From Ignavibacteria bacterium (GTDB lineage Bacteria; Bacteroidota; Ignavibacteria; Tepidaquicellales; Tepidaquicellaceae), in contig JADJMZ010000005.1 in the NCBI GenBank assembly GCA_016709315.1, forward strand, positions 124,001 to 188,000: a stretch of DNA of 64,000 nt, read 5' to 3'. Of the stretch, positions 17,750 to 28,042 are shown one piece after another (within the stretch, counting starts at the first letter, position 1; every line of letters begins with the position of its first letter). A program made the position numbers and the translations under genes. The notes beneath the pieces are model-generated. The model worked only from the letters and a program-made list of their open reading frames with translations, was not told the DNA's origin and made no database searches.

Positions 17750-18787
17750 CTAAGCTATTTCCCACGTCTTGGTTCCTGAAAGAATTTTATTCAGCGAAGG
17801 TTTTCCTTTTTTCTCAATGATCCTGTTAATCTGTTCACTCATATTATCTTCATAAGTAGAATGATCAACAGCATAAAACACACCAAAAGGTCTTGGCAGA
17901 TGTTCGTTAGGATCATCCTGAAATCCTGCGATCATGTTTGCTTTTATTCTGTCCTTTTCATCATGTACCCAGAGATCATTTACGGAAACACCGCTGTCGT
18001 TTAAATTCACTACCAATGGTTTGTATCCGTCAAGTTTAATTCCTTTGTCATCATTTGCACCAAATATAAGCGGCTTGCCGTGCTCGACAAATACAGCATT
18101 ATCCTTTTTTGTTTCTTTATCAGAAAAAAGAAAAAATGCAGCGTCGTTAAAGACAGGACAATTCTGATAAATTTCCACGAAGGAAGTTCCTTTATGATAA
18201 TATGCCTGTTTCAAAACTGCCTGCATGTGCTTTGTGTCCCTGTCAAGAGTTCTCGCTACAAAAGTTCCTCTTGCTCCGAGAGCAAGCTCAGCAGGATTAA
18301 AGGGCTGCTCGACAGATCCGTAAGGAGTTGACTTTGTTATCTTGCCGATCTCCGATGTAGGTGAATACTGACCTTTTGTAAGACCATAAATCTGATTATT
18401 AAACATAAGCAGATTAATATCAAAATTCTTTCTCAGAATATGTATGAAATGATTTCCTCCGATTGACAGCGCATCTCCGTCTCCGGTTACAACCCAGACG
18501 CTGAGTTCAGGTCTTGAAGCTTTAAGTCCTGAAGCGATCGCAGTCGCTCTTCCGTGAATTGAATGCATTCCGTAAGTGTCCATATAATAAGTGAATCTGG
18601 ACGAACAACCAATTCCGGAAATAAATACAAAATCTTCTTTATTCACGCCGAGATCCGGAAAAATTGTCTGAGTCTGTTTAAGTATGGAATAATCTCCGCA
18701 GCCGGGACACCATTTTACATCCTGATCAGGTGCAAAGTTCTTGCTTGTTAGTTTCTCTGTTACAGGTAAATTATTTGTTTCAATCAT
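17750..18787 (-). CDS. korB: 2-oxoglutarate:ferredoxin oxidoreductase, beta subunit
   Basis: A 345-residue thiamine-pyrophosphate-binding beta subunit of the 2-oxoacid:ferredoxin oxidoreductase family. The N-terminus has the Cys motif WCPGCGDYSILKQ. The TPP region GDGDALSIGGNHFIHILRKN and the NNQIYGLTKGQYSPTS segment are diagnostic. With the alpha subunit it oxidises 2-oxoglutarate (or a related 2-oxoacid) to the acyl-CoA and reduces ferredoxin, or runs in reverse in the reductive TCA cycle. It starts 4 bp after korA ends and stops with TAG. Choice of 2-oxoglutarate over other 2-oxoacids is by family resemblance. Confidence 0.9.
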   Translation of the reverse strand: MIETNNLPVTEKLTSKNFAPDQDVKWCPGCGDYSILKQTQTIFPDLGVNKEDFVFISGIGCSSRFTYYMDTYGMHSIHGRATAIASGLKASRPELSVWVVTGDGDALSIGGNHFIHILRKNFDINLLMFNNQIYGLTKGQYSPTSEIGKITKSTPYGSVEQPFNPAELALGARGTFVARTLDRDTKHMQAVLKQAYYHKGTSFVEIYQNCPVFNDAAFFLFSDKETKKDNAVFVEHGKPLIFGANDDKGIKLDGYKPLVVNLNDSGVSVNDLWVHDEKDRIKANMIAGFQDDPNEHLPRPFGVFYAVDHSTYEDNMSEQINRIIEKKGKPSLNKILSGTKTWEIA

Positions 18788-18791
18788 TATT

Positions 18792-20648
18792 TTAATTTTT
18801 TAATAATTCCAGAATTTTAGATTTTATTTCTGATGTTGTAAAAGGCAGTCCCTGTATTTTGTTTAAACCGATAGCCGGGATCAGGAACTTATCTCTGATA
18901 ATTTTTATAAGCTGCCCGTTATTGATTTCAGGTATTAACACTTTCTCATAATTCTTCAGAAGATCTCCGAGATTTTTCGGAAACGGATTCAGATATTTTA
19001 TGTGTATGTGAGCAACATCCGCTCCTTCTTCTATAAGTTCGCCAATAGCGGTTTTTAAAGTGCCGTAAGTCGAACCCCATCCAAGTACAAGCAGTTTAGC
19101 TTTTTCTTTCCCTGTATCTATAATTTGCAGAGGTATATAATCAGCGATCTTTTCAATTTTAGCAGCCCGCATTTTTACCATAAGCTCATGATTCTTCGCC
19201 TCGTATGAAATATCTCCTGTCTCATGCTGTTTTTCCAAACCGCCGATCCTGTGTTCTAAACCTTTAATTCCGGGCTTTACTCTCGGACGAACAAGTTTCT
19301 CATCTCTTTTGTATGGAAGAAAAACTCCGTTATCAGAATTTGCAGCTGTTACAAAATTTACTTCGATTGGCTTAAGCTGATCTTCCGTAGGAAATCTCCA
19401 CGGCTCTGAACCGTTTGCAATATAACCATCGCTAAGTACAATTACAGGAGTCATGTGCTCAACAGCGATTCGCGACGCTTCATAAACAGCGCTGAAGCAA
19501 TCCGATGGAGATTCCGCCGCAATTACCGGAAGCGGAGATTCTCCGTGTCTTCCGTACATTGCCTGCAAAAGATCTGACTGCTCTGTTTTTGTCGGCAGTC
19601 CCGTTGAAGGTCCGCCTCTCTGAATATTAATTACTACAAGAGGAAGTTCCAGCATCAATGCAAGTCCCAGCGCTTCAGTCTTAAGTGACATACCCGGACC
19701 GGAAGTTGTAGTTACGCTTAAAGCTCCTCCGTATGATGCTCCGATAGCCGAGCAAATTGCAGCGATTTCATCTTCCGCCTGAAAAGTTCTTACACCGCAT
19801 TCTTTGTATTTAGACAATTCATGCAGAATGTCTGAAGCAGGTGTAATAGGATAAGATCCGAGGAACAAGGGAAGTCCGGATTTTTCTGAAGCGGCGATAA
19901 GAGCTATAGCTGCCGCAGTGTTTCCAGTAATGCTTCTGTATGTTCCCGGCGTTAAATTAGAAGCGGTAATTCTGAACCTTGTGTTAAATATTTCAGTATT
20001 GTCACCGTAATTCCATCCGGCTTTAAGCGCATTGATATTTGCCTGCGCTATTAATGAATCTTTTGTAAATTTTTCCTGAATGAATTTAATTGTAAAATCA
20101 GGTGACTGATCGAATATCCAGTATAGCAGTCCGAGTACAAACATATTCTTTGATCTTTCTACTTCCTTATTGCTTAAACCCATTCCTGCCAGCGCATCTT
20201 TTGTAAGACTCGTTACATTCATTTTATAAACAGTATAGTTCTCAAGCGAATCATCCTCAAGAGGATTTTCACCTTCAGGAAATTCTGCAAGTCTGAGATT
20301 CTTCTGATCAAAGCCGGAAGTATTTGTAATAATAATTCCGCCTTGTTTTAAATTTTTCAGATCAACTTTAAGAGCTGCCGCATTCATTGCTACGAGCACA
20401 TCATACTGATCACCTGCCGTAAATATTTCTTTGCTTCCAAACTGCACCTGAAATCCTGATACACCTGAAACCGTTCCGACAGGAGCTCTGATCTCAGCAG
20501 GAAATTCAGGGAAAGTACTCAGGTCTTTTCCCAGAAAAGCCGCTGTATCCGTAAATTGCATTCCGGTCAACTGCATACCGTCTCCCGAATCACCGGAAAA
20601 TCTTACAACCACACTTTCAACTTCAATAATTTCTTCTTTTGTTTCCAC
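18792..20648 (-). CDS. korA: 2-oxoglutarate:ferredoxin oxidoreductase, alpha (gamma-alpha fused) subunit
   Basis: A 618-residue fused subunit. Residues about 10-190 are the gamma domain (VVRFSGDSGDGMQLTG, FPAEIRAPVGTVSGVSGFQV). Residues about 235-618 are the alpha pyrimidine-binding and transketolase-C-like domains (LFLGSYPITPASDILHELSK, FQAEDEIAAICSAIGASYGG, TTSGPGMSLKTEALGLALM). This fusion is standard for the two-subunit Kor enzymes. It is the first gene of korAB and diverges from the pyruvate oxidoreductase gene across a 226-bp promoter region. Confidence 0.92.
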   Translation of the reverse strand: METKEEIIEVESVVVRFSGDSGDGMQLTGMQFTDTAAFLGKDLSTFPEFPAEIRAPVGTVSGVSGFQVQFGSKEIFTAGDQYDVLVAMNAAALKVDLKNLKQGGIIITNTSGFDQKNLRLAEFPEGENPLEDDSLENYTVYKMNVTSLTKDALAGMGLSNKEVERSKNMFVLGLLYWIFDQSPDFTIKFIQEKFTKDSLIAQANINALKAGWNYGDNTEIFNTRFRITASNLTPGTYRSITGNTAAAIALIAASEKSGLPLFLGSYPITPASDILHELSKYKECGVRTFQAEDEIAAICSAIGASYGGALSVTTTSGPGMSLKTEALGLALMLELPLVVINIQRGGPSTGLPTKTEQSDLLQAMYGRHGESPLPVIAAESPSDCFSAVYEASRIAVEHMTPVIVLSDGYIANGSEPWRFPTEDQLKPIEVNFVTAANSDNGVFLPYKRDEKLVRPRVKPGIKGLEHRIGGLEKQHETGDISYEAKNHELMVKMRAAKIEKIADYIPLQIIDTGKEKAKLLVLGWGSTYGTLKTAIGELIEEGADVAHIHIKYLNPFPKNLGDLLKNYEKVLIPEINNGQLIKIIRDKFLIPAIGLNKIQGLPFTTSEIKSKILELLKN

Positions 20649-20874
20649 TTATGCTTTTATATAATTTATTTTTTAAATAAGTTTTTATTAGTATTTATTA
20701 AAATAATAATTTTCTTTAACAGTTTCCGTGCAAACATTTATCCTTAACAATATTTTTATTTTATGACAAAAGTCATACAGTTTGTAATTATAATAGTTTA
20801 TTTTTACAGGTGCCTATAATGAATAATGAAATTCAGCACAGAAAATTAATTAAATATCAATCTCAAAAATAATA

Positions 20875-23800
20875 ATGGAAAGATTAAAAGTAACAATTGA
20901 CGGAAATGAAGCAGCTGCTTATGTTGCGCACAAAGTAAACGAAGTAATAGCTATTTATCCGATAACACCGTCTTCTCCGATGGGAGAGCTTTCAGATACA
21001 TGGTCGTCAACAGGTAAAAAAAATATATGGGGAACTGTCCCGTCCGTAATCGAAATGCAAAGCGAAGGCGGCGCAGCAGGCACAGTACACGGAGCCCTTC
21101 AGGCAGGATCTCTGACAACTACATTTACAGCTTCACAGGGATTGCTTCTTATGATCCCGAATATGTATAAGATAGCAGGAGAACTCACATCAACAGTTTT
21201 TCATGTTACTGCGAGAACTTTATCAACACATGCTCTTTCAATTTTCGGAGATCACAGTGATGTAATGGCGACCAGGCAGACAGGTTTTGCAATGCTCTGT
21301 TCCAATTCCGTTCAGGAAGTTATGGACTTTGCACTGATATCACAGGCGGCTACACTAAAGTCAAGAATTCCATTTTTACATTTCTTTGACGGTTTCAGGA
21401 CTTCACATGAAGTAATGAAGATCGAACAGTTGGATGTCGAAGATATAAAGAATATGATTGACGATGAACTTGTCAAAAAGCACAGGTCAAGAGCATTGAC
21501 TCCTGATAATCCGTTTATCAGAGGTTCAGCGCAGAATCCGGACGTATTTTTTCAGGGAAGAGAAACTGTAAATAAATTTTACACGGCATGTTCATCAGTT
21601 ACTCAGGAAGCAATGGATAAGTTTTTTACTATTACCGGAAGAAGATATAATCTTTTTGACTACTATGGCGCACCTGATGCGGAAAGAGTAATTGTGATGA
21701 TGGGATCAGGAGTTGAGACTGCAGAAGAAACTATTGATCATCTGATCAAAACTACAGGCGAGAAAATCGGTCTTCTAATTGTAAGACTGTTCAGACCTTT
21801 TGATACTTCTTTTTTTATAAATAAACTTCCGAAGACAGTAAGAAAGATATCTGTACTTGACAGGACAAAAGAGCCGGGAAGTATAGGCGAGCCGCTTTAT
21901 TTAGATATTGTCACTTCTGTAAGCGAAGTTATGAGCAGAAAAGATCCTCCGTTCGAAAAGATGCCGCTGATCACAGGAGGAAGATACGGCTTATCGTCAA
22001 AAGAATTTACGCCGGCAATGGTAAAAGCTGTTTTTGATGAATTAAAAAAAGATGAACCGAAAAATCATTTTACGGTCGGAATAAACGATGATGTAACTTT
22101 TACCAGTCTTGACTTTGAAACTGATTTCATTCTGTCTCCTGAAGATCAGATCTCAGCTTTGTTTTATGGACTTGGCTCAGACGGGACTGTCGGAGCAAAC
22201 AAAAATTCAATAAAGATAATAGGTGAAGAGACAGAAAATTATGCACAGGGTTATTTTGTATATGACTCAAAAAAATCAGGGTCAACAACAATTTCACATT
22301 TAAGATTTGGCAAGAAGCCGATTAAGTCAACTTACCTTGTTCAGAAAGCTGATTTTATTGGCTGCCATTTATTTAATCTGCTTGAAAAATTTGACGTTCT
22401 GAAAGAAATTAAAGAAGGCGGGACATTCCTTCTGAATTCTATTTATGGTAAAGATGAAGTCTTTGAAAAGATGCCTGCAAAAGTTTGTGAACAGATATTA
22501 AGTAAGAAACTTAATTTTTATGTAATTGATGCATTCAAAGTTGCAAAAGAAACAGGAATGGGTTTAAGAATAAACACAATTATGCAGACTTGTTTTTTTG
22601 CAATATCAGGAGTTCTTCCAAGAGATGAAGCAATAGAACAGATTAAGAATGCGATAAAAAAATCCTACAGTTCAAAAGGTGATGAGATCGTTATAAAAAA
22701 TTTTGAAGCAGTAGATAAAACTCTTGCCAATTTATTCAAAGTCGAACTAGAAGGTAAAAAGATCAGCAATATAGAATTAAAACCTGTAGTCTCTGACAAT
22801 GCTCCTGATTATGTAAAAAATGTTTTGAGTAAAATTATCGAAGGGCTGGGAGATGACGTAAAGGTCAGCGAAATGCCTGAAGACGGTACATTCCCCTCTT
22901 CCACTGCGCAATGGGAAAAAAGAAACATTGCTCATCAGATTCCTGTATGGGATGAAGAGATATGTATTCAGTGCGGAAAATGCGCTATGATTTGTCCGCA
23001 TGCATGCATCAGGATAAAAGCTTACGATAAATCATTTCTTGAAAATGCGCCTGCTTCTTTCAAGCACATGGAAGGGAAAGGAAAAGAGTTCGGCGAAGAT
23101 AACGCTTATACAATCCAGGTAGCGCCGGAAGACTGCACAGGGTGCACTTTATGCTTTGAGATTTGCCCTGTGAAAAATAAAAAGCAGGTTAAGCTGAAAG
23201 CTCTGAATATGCAGCCGCAGCTTGAGCTTCGTGAACAGGAGAAAGCTAACTGGGAATATTTTCTTACTATTCCTGAATTTGAAAGAACTCAGGTCAATAC
23301 CGGTCTTGTTAAAAGCAGTCAGCTTTTTCAGCCGTTGTTTGAATTCTCCGGCGCCTGCACAGGTTGCGGAGAAACTCCTTATGTCAAACTTGTTTCTCAG
23401 CTTTTCGGAGACAGAACAATTATTGCAAACGCTACAGGATGCTCTTCTATTTACGGAGGGAATCTGCCTACGACTCCGTGGACGAAGAATAATGAAGGAA
23501 GAGGACCTGCGTGGTCAAATTCATTATTTGAAGATAATGCGGAATTCGGACTTGGAATGAGAATGTCAATTGATAAGCATAATGAATTCGCAAAAGAATT
23601 GCTCACAGGACTTTCGTCTGAAATTGGAGAAGAAATTGTAAATGATATTCTTAATGCAGATCAGTCAGATGAACCCGGAATATTTGAACAAAGGAAAAGA
23701 GTTGAATTGCTTAAAGAAAAATTATCACTTATAAATAAACAGGAAGCAGGTGATCTGCTGTCTTTGTGTGATTATCTTGTAAAAAAATCCGTATGGATAA

Positions 23801-24465
23801 TGGGCGGTGACGGATGGGCTTATGATATAGGATTCGGAGGACTTGATCACGTAATGGCTTCAGGAAAAAATGTAAATATACTTGTTCTCGATACTGAAGT
23901 TTATTCAAATACAGGAGGACAGATGTCAAAATCAACCGGTCTGGCTGCTGTTGCAAAATTCGCAGCATCAGGAAAACCAAATCCGAAAAAAGATCTTGCT
24001 ATGATGGCTATCAATTACGGAAATGTATATGTAGCCAAAGTTGCAATGGGAGCGAATGACACTCAGACGCTCAGAGCTTTTCTTGAAGCTGAAGCTTATG
24101 ACGGACCTTCCATTATAATTGCTTATTCACATTGTATAGCTCACGGATTTAATATGGAAAGAGCCATAGAACATCAGAAAGCCGCAGTTGACAGCGGTTA
24201 CTGGCTGCTCTTCAGACATAATCCTTTATTGGCCGGTGAAGGAAAGAATCCGCTGAAACTTGATTCAGGAGAGCCGAAGATCAAACTCGAGGATTATTTT
24301 TATAAAGAAACCAGATACAGTATGCTGACTAAATCAGAACCGGAACATGCAAAAGCGCTTCTTAAGCTTGCTCAGGAAGATGTATGGAAAAGATGGAAAA
24401 TGTACAAACATTTATCAGAAGTAAATATGAGCGAAGATACATCGAAAACTGAATCACATAATTAA
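20875..24465 (+). CDS. nifJ: Pyruvate:ferredoxin (flavodoxin) oxidoreductase
   Basis: A single-chain 1196-residue PFOR that interconverts pyruvate plus CoA and acetyl-CoA plus CO2 with ferredoxin. All domains are present in order: pyrimidine domain (YPITPSSPMGELSD, residues about 29-43), gamma domain (about 425-625), a two-cluster ferredoxin domain (CIQCGKCAMICP near 697 and CTGCTLCFEICP near 753), and the TPP domain (GACTGCGETPYVKL, ATGCSSIYGGN, GGDGWAYDIGFGGLDHV, NTGGQMSKST). Length and motifs are normal. It forms a probable two-gene unit with the dihydroorotate-dehydrogenase-like gene 28 bp downstream. Confidence 0.96.
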   Translation: MERLKVTIDGNEAAAYVAHKVNEVIAIYPITPSSPMGELSDTWSSTGKKNIWGTVPSVIEMQSEGGAAGTVHGALQAGSLTTTFTASQGLLLMIPNMYKIAGELTSTVFHVTARTLSTHALSIFGDHSDVMATRQTGFAMLCSNSVQEVMDFALISQAATLKSRIPFLHFFDGFRTSHEVMKIEQLDVEDIKNMIDDELVKKHRSRALTPDNPFIRGSAQNPDVFFQGRETVNKFYTACSSVTQEAMDKFFTITGRRYNLFDYYGAPDAERVIVMMGSGVETAEETIDHLIKTTGEKIGLLIVRLFRPFDTSFFINKLPKTVRKISVLDRTKEPGSIGEPLYLDIVTSVSEVMSRKDPPFEKMPLITGGRYGLSSKEFTPAMVKAVFDELKKDEPKNHFTVGINDDVTFTSLDFETDFILSPEDQISALFYGLGSDGTVGANKNSIKIIGEETENYAQGYFVYDSKKSGSTTISHLRFGKKPIKSTYLVQKADFIGCHLFNLLEKFDVLKEIKEGGTFLLNSIYGKDEVFEKMPAKVCEQILSKKLNFYVIDAFKVAKETGMGLRINTIMQTCFFAISGVLPRDEAIEQIKNAIKKSYSSKGDEIVIKNFEAVDKTLANLFKVELEGKKISNIELKPVVSDNAPDYVKNVLSKIIEGLGDDVKVSEMPEDGTFPSSTAQWEKRNIAHQIPVWDEEICIQCGKCAMICPHACIRIKAYDKSFLENAPASFKHMEGKGKEFGEDNAYTIQVAPEDCTGCTLCFEICPVKNKKQVKLKALNMQPQLELREQEKANWEYFLTIPEFERTQVNTGLVKSSQLFQPLFEFSGACTGCGETPYVKLVSQLFGDRTIIANATGCSSIYGGNLPTTPWTKNNEGRGPAWSNSLFEDNAEFGLGMRMSIDKHNEFAKELLTGLSSEIGEEIVNDILNADQSDEPGIFEQRKRVELLKEKLSLINKQEAGDLLSLCDYLVKKSVWIMGGDGWAYDIGFGGLDHVMASGKNVNILVLDTEVYSNTGGQMSKSTGLAAVAKFAASGKPNPKKDLAMMAINYGNVYVAKVAMGANDTQTLRAFLEAEAYDGPSIIIAYSHCIAHGFNMERAIEHQKAAVDSGYWLLFRHNPLLAGEGKNPLKLDSGEPKIKLEDYFYKETRYSMLTKSEPEHAKALLKLAQEDVWKRWKMYKHLSEVNMSEDTSKTESHN

Positions 24466-24493
24466 AACATTTTAAAACTTAAATTATATCAAA

Positions 24494-25486
24494 GTGGACT
24501 TATCAACGACATACATGGGTTTGAAATTAAAGAACCCTATAGTAGCTTCCGCTTCCCCTCTTTCAAAATCAATTGATGCGGCACGATCCCTTGAAGATGC
24601 AGGTGCTTCTGCTGTTGTGTGTTATTCACTTTTTGAAGAGCAGATTTCGCATGAAGCGAACGAACTTGTTTACTATCTTGAATCCACAGCAGATAGTTAC
24701 GCAGAAGCGCTTTCTTATTTTCCTGAATCCGGGGATTACAATCTCGGACCTGAAGAATATGTAAATCATATCAGAAAACTCAAAGTAGCATTAAGCATTC
24801 CAGTTATCGGAAGTCTTAACGGTGTCAGCAATGGCGGGTGGATCAATTATGCAAAAAAAATAGAAGACGCCGGAGCTGATGCTATAGAGCTTAACATATA
24901 TTACATTCCTACAGATTTTCAGATTAATGGTCTGAGAGTAGAGGACATGTACATAGAGGATGTAAGAGCTATAAAATCCGCAGTTAAAATTCCTGTTGCC
25001 GTAAAATTAAGTCCTTACTTTTCTGCTATGGCGAATATGGCTAAAAAACTTGACGAAGCTGGTGCCGATGCTCTGGTGTTATTTAACAGATTTTATCAGC
25101 CCGATATAGATCTTGAAAATCTTGAAGTATTTCCTAATCTTGAATTGAGCAATGAGTGGGAATTAAGACTGCCTCTGAGATGGATTGCAATCCTTCATAA
25201 TAACGTTAAAGCAAGTCTCGCAGCTACCAGCGGAATAAGTAATTATACAGATGTGCTAAAAGTAATGATGGTAGGAGGTGATGTGGCTATGATGTGCTCT
25301 GAGCTTTTAAGACACGGCGTGAAAAGGATCGGGGAAATTCTTAAGGATCTTGAAATCTGGATGGAAGAAAAAGAATATGACTCTGTTTCCTTGATGAAAG
25401 GAAGCATGGATTACAGTTCAGTAAAAGAACCTGCTGCTTTTGAAAGAGCAAATTATATGAAATTGCTTGCAAGCTATAAAATATAA
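24494..25486 (+). CDS. Dihydroorotate-dehydrogenase-like flavoprotein
   Basis: A 330-residue FMN-binding TIM-barrel protein of the dihydroorotate dehydrogenase family. It begins with GTG at 24494 (MDLSTTYMGLKLKNPIVAS after initiation), the usual DHOD start pattern. Further motifs are IPVIGSLNGVSNGGWINYAK, GADAIELNIYY and a KIPVAVKLSPYF core. This subfamily (DHOD-like, without the other pyr genes) often sits beside PFOR genes, as here. The physiological reaction is unclear; it may not be the pyrimidine enzyme. A shared bidirectional terminator follows. Confidence 0.85.
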   Translation: MDLSTTYMGLKLKNPIVASASPLSKSIDAARSLEDAGASAVVCYSLFEEQISHEANELVYYLESTADSYAEALSYFPESGDYNLGPEEYVNHIRKLKVALSIPVIGSLNGVSNGGWINYAKKIEDAGADAIELNIYYIPTDFQINGLRVEDMYIEDVRAIKSAVKIPVAVKLSPYFSAMANMAKKLDEAGADALVLFNRFYQPDIDLENLEVFPNLELSNEWELRLPLRWIAILHNNVKASLAATSGISNYTDVLKVMMVGGDVAMMCSELLRHGVKRIGEILKDLEIWMEEKEYDSVSLMKGSMDYSSVKEPAAFERANYMKLLASYKI

Positions 25487-25512
25487 AATTTTCAGAACCG
25501 GAATAAAAATAA

Positions 25513-25538
25513 AAAAGGCGGACATTCATCCGCCTTTT
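25513..25538. terminator. Bidirectional terminator between converging genes
   Basis: A 10-bp stem AAAAGGCGGA / TCCGCCTTTT with a 6-nt loop, T-rich on both strands. It lies between the plus-strand flavoprotein gene and the minus-strand T9SS gene and can serve both. Confidence 0.85.
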
Positions 25539-25558
25539 ATTTTATAGTCTGAAATATT

Positions 25559-27706
25559 TTACTTGATAACTGTCATTTTCATTACCTTGCTCAATCCACC
25601 GGATTCCAACCTGTAAAAATAAACGCCGCTTGAAATTCCTGATGAATTAAATGCTGCAGAATAATATCCTGCCGGCATGAATTGATTTATAAGAACTGAT
25701 ACAATTTTTCCGTTTATATCATATACTGATAACTTTACATTTCCGTTTTCCGGTAATTGGAAATCAATAATTGTTTTCGGATTAAACGGATTCGGATAGT
25801 TTTGGCTAAGAGCAAATTTGTCCGGAATTCCAATCTCTACCGAGTTACTCAGATTATAATATTTATACTGACCGTTGAAATCAATTTGTTTTAATCTGAA
25901 ATTATAAACACCTGATTTCAGATCTCTGTCTCTGAATTCATAAGTTTTCGGTTCGTTTGTAGTTCCGTTACCTGCTACATATCCTGCTTTTATCCATGAA
26001 TTATTTTCTGCTGATCTTTCAATATCAAATCCCGAATTATTCAGTTCGCCTGCAGTAATCCATTTAAGTATCACATCATTCTTATCTGTATTATAAGTGA
26101 ATGAACTTAAATCAACCGGCAGAGCGCTTTGCCATATTTTTAATACTGTATCCGACAAACTTCCTGATGATCCGATTATTGTATCATATCCGATATTTAC
26201 GCCTGTGTAACAGTACTGTGCAATTCCACTTGTATTTGTGAATGCAAATCCTGCTCCTGCGTTTGCTCCGGAGATCAGATAATCTACTCTGATACCGACT
26301 AGCGGAATACCATTCTGATCTTTTACAAGTCCGTCAACGCAATGCTGTGTGCCAACAATGTTAGTTGCAATTTCAGGCGTTACATCAAGACTTGAAACGA
26401 TTGCGATCTGTGATAATGCCTGTCCGCCGGGATATCCGTATGAGTCAGCATCGTCAAAGCCGTAATCGAATAATCCGAATGGCAGTGTAGCGGCAACAGT
26501 ATGTGATCCTAAGCCAACTGTAAGCTGCGCTCCGGAAAATCCGCTAACTCCGATTGGTGTAAAATCAACTACCGGAACAGGAACTCCGTCAAGTGTTAAA
26601 GCTCCTACAACTGCATTTGGAGCTACTACGTTGATGTAGTTTCCGATGAATCCTGAAGCGGGAGTTGTAACCGTATAGTTAGCAAGGAATTGTTCATACG
26701 GAGGAACAAGCATCATAAACGGATCTGATGTTACTCCGTCAAAAGTTGTCCCGTTGGAATACTGAGCTACTAAAATCGGTTTATCCGAAGAAATAGCTGA
26801 ATAAGCAGATAAAATCTGTTCAACATATTGACCTTCATTTATTGGGGCTTGCGGAACACCGTTGATAGTAACGGTAGTGGCGTTTTGAGAAGCCATGAAT
26901 CTCCATGTATCGCCATTGAGTCTCGTCTTTAGCGGAACAGTTACAAAATTCTTTCCCCATGCAGAGGTCGGAGGAAGCATTTCACAAATGTGATCGCATG
27001 CATAGGTAGTTCCGTTTGGAATATTCGCGCACTGGTGCGCTCCTGTTACGCCTATTGGCTGATCAGAAGTGATTTTTGTTCCTGTAAGATCAGCAGGCGC
27101 ATTGTTGCTGTTTCTGAGTTCATAAGTTTCGCCTTCATTAAGAGTAATATTATAAGGAACTCCTGCAATTCTCGGTCCTGTGGTTTCGGAAGGCGTGATT
27201 GTAACGGTCGTACCGTTCACTGTACCGACAATTCCGAATTCAGTACCGTTTACAATGTTTGTGTTTTTATAAGTCAGCACAATATAATCCGTACCCAGTA
27301 TGTCTACCGGTAATCCCAGAAAAGCATCTGTAGTATATTGGTATCTGTTTAACCCGTAAACAGTTACTTCCTGAAGTGAAGTTACATGTATTCCTTTATA
27401 ATCTACGACATCACTTGTATGATTTGAAGCTGCTACCGGAATGCTGACTGTCGTTACGGTATTAGCTGTTACAGTAAAAGGAGCATTGTAAGCTAATCCC
27501 GGAATATCAACGACTCCTGAAGTATTTACATCGGATGTTATAAACAAAGACAGCGTTGGATTTCCGGTATGATTTACATCAAACATTAACCAGAAATTTG
27601 TTCCCTTGCTGTCAAGGGCTGCATTTGCTATACTTGCAGAAATAAATAGTAAAGCGACTGCTGCTATTATTAACAATTTTGTTAATTTGGAAATTGTATT
27701 TTTCAT
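25559..27706 (-). CDS. T9SS-exported IgGFc-binding-domain protein
   Basis: A 715-residue secreted protein. A signal peptide (residues about 1-29, ending near ANA) is followed by a long domain resembling the IgGFc-binding N-terminal domain: KGTNFWLMF, repeated VTVYGLNRYQ and LPVDILGTDYIVLTY motifs, GKNFVTVPL and RFMASQNATTVTING. Then come an Ig-like Big_1-type region (about 455-525) and a C-terminal type IX secretion domain starting at SQNYPNPFNPKT and ending VMKMTVIK. It is probably exposed on or released from the surface; adhesion is the likely role by family. The 28.0-29.7 kb gene has the same C-terminal half. Confidence 0.85.
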   Translation of the reverse strand: MKNTISKLTKLLIIAAVALLFISASIANAALDSKGTNFWLMFDVNHTGNPTLSLFITSDVNTSGVVDIPGLAYNAPFTVTANTVTTVSIPVAASNHTSDVVDYKGIHVTSLQEVTVYGLNRYQYTTDAFLGLPVDILGTDYIVLTYKNTNIVNGTEFGIVGTVNGTTVTITPSETTGPRIAGVPYNITLNEGETYELRNSNNAPADLTGTKITSDQPIGVTGAHQCANIPNGTTYACDHICEMLPPTSAWGKNFVTVPLKTRLNGDTWRFMASQNATTVTINGVPQAPINEGQYVEQILSAYSAISSDKPILVAQYSNGTTFDGVTSDPFMMLVPPYEQFLANYTVTTPASGFIGNYINVVAPNAVVGALTLDGVPVPVVDFTPIGVSGFSGAQLTVGLGSHTVAATLPFGLFDYGFDDADSYGYPGGQALSQIAIVSSLDVTPEIATNIVGTQHCVDGLVKDQNGIPLVGIRVDYLISGANAGAGFAFTNTSGIAQYCYTGVNIGYDTIIGSSGSLSDTVLKIWQSALPVDLSSFTYNTDKNDVILKWITAGELNNSGFDIERSAENNSWIKAGYVAGNGTTNEPKTYEFRDRDLKSGVYNFRLKQIDFNGQYKYYNLSNSVEIGIPDKFALSQNYPNPFNPKTIIDFQLPENGNVKLSVYDINGKIVSVLINQFMPAGYYSAAFNSSGISSGVYFYRLESGGLSKVMKMTVIK

Positions 27707-27988
27707 GGTTTTATCCTTTCATTTTCATATTTTTTTGAAGAATAATTATTTTGCAGAACTTTGACTGAATTGAAATCTGAATTGTCTTTATGGCGGATGA
27801 TCTGTTCTGTAATTCATATTGCATTTAGTTTAAATTAGTTAATGCAAAAATAAAAAATGAATTTTTTGAAAGATTATCAGAATTATTCAGGAGAAATCTG
27901 AATGAATCTGAATTGTTATAAAATTATTAGCAGGATATTGTTTTAACAAGTCATAAAATTGTATACAAATAATATTTATTAAAAAAAG

Positions 27989-28017
27989 AGGCGGACTTTA
28001 TTGAAAAGTCCGCCTCC
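27989..28017 (-). terminator. Terminator of the 28.0-29.7 kb T9SS gene
   Basis: A stem GAGGCGGACTT / AAGTCCGCCTC with a 7-nt loop and a run of seven Ts on the minus strand, 26 bp after the stop codon. Confidence 0.85.
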
Positions 28018-28042
28018 GTAATATTGCTAAAGAAAATCAGTC

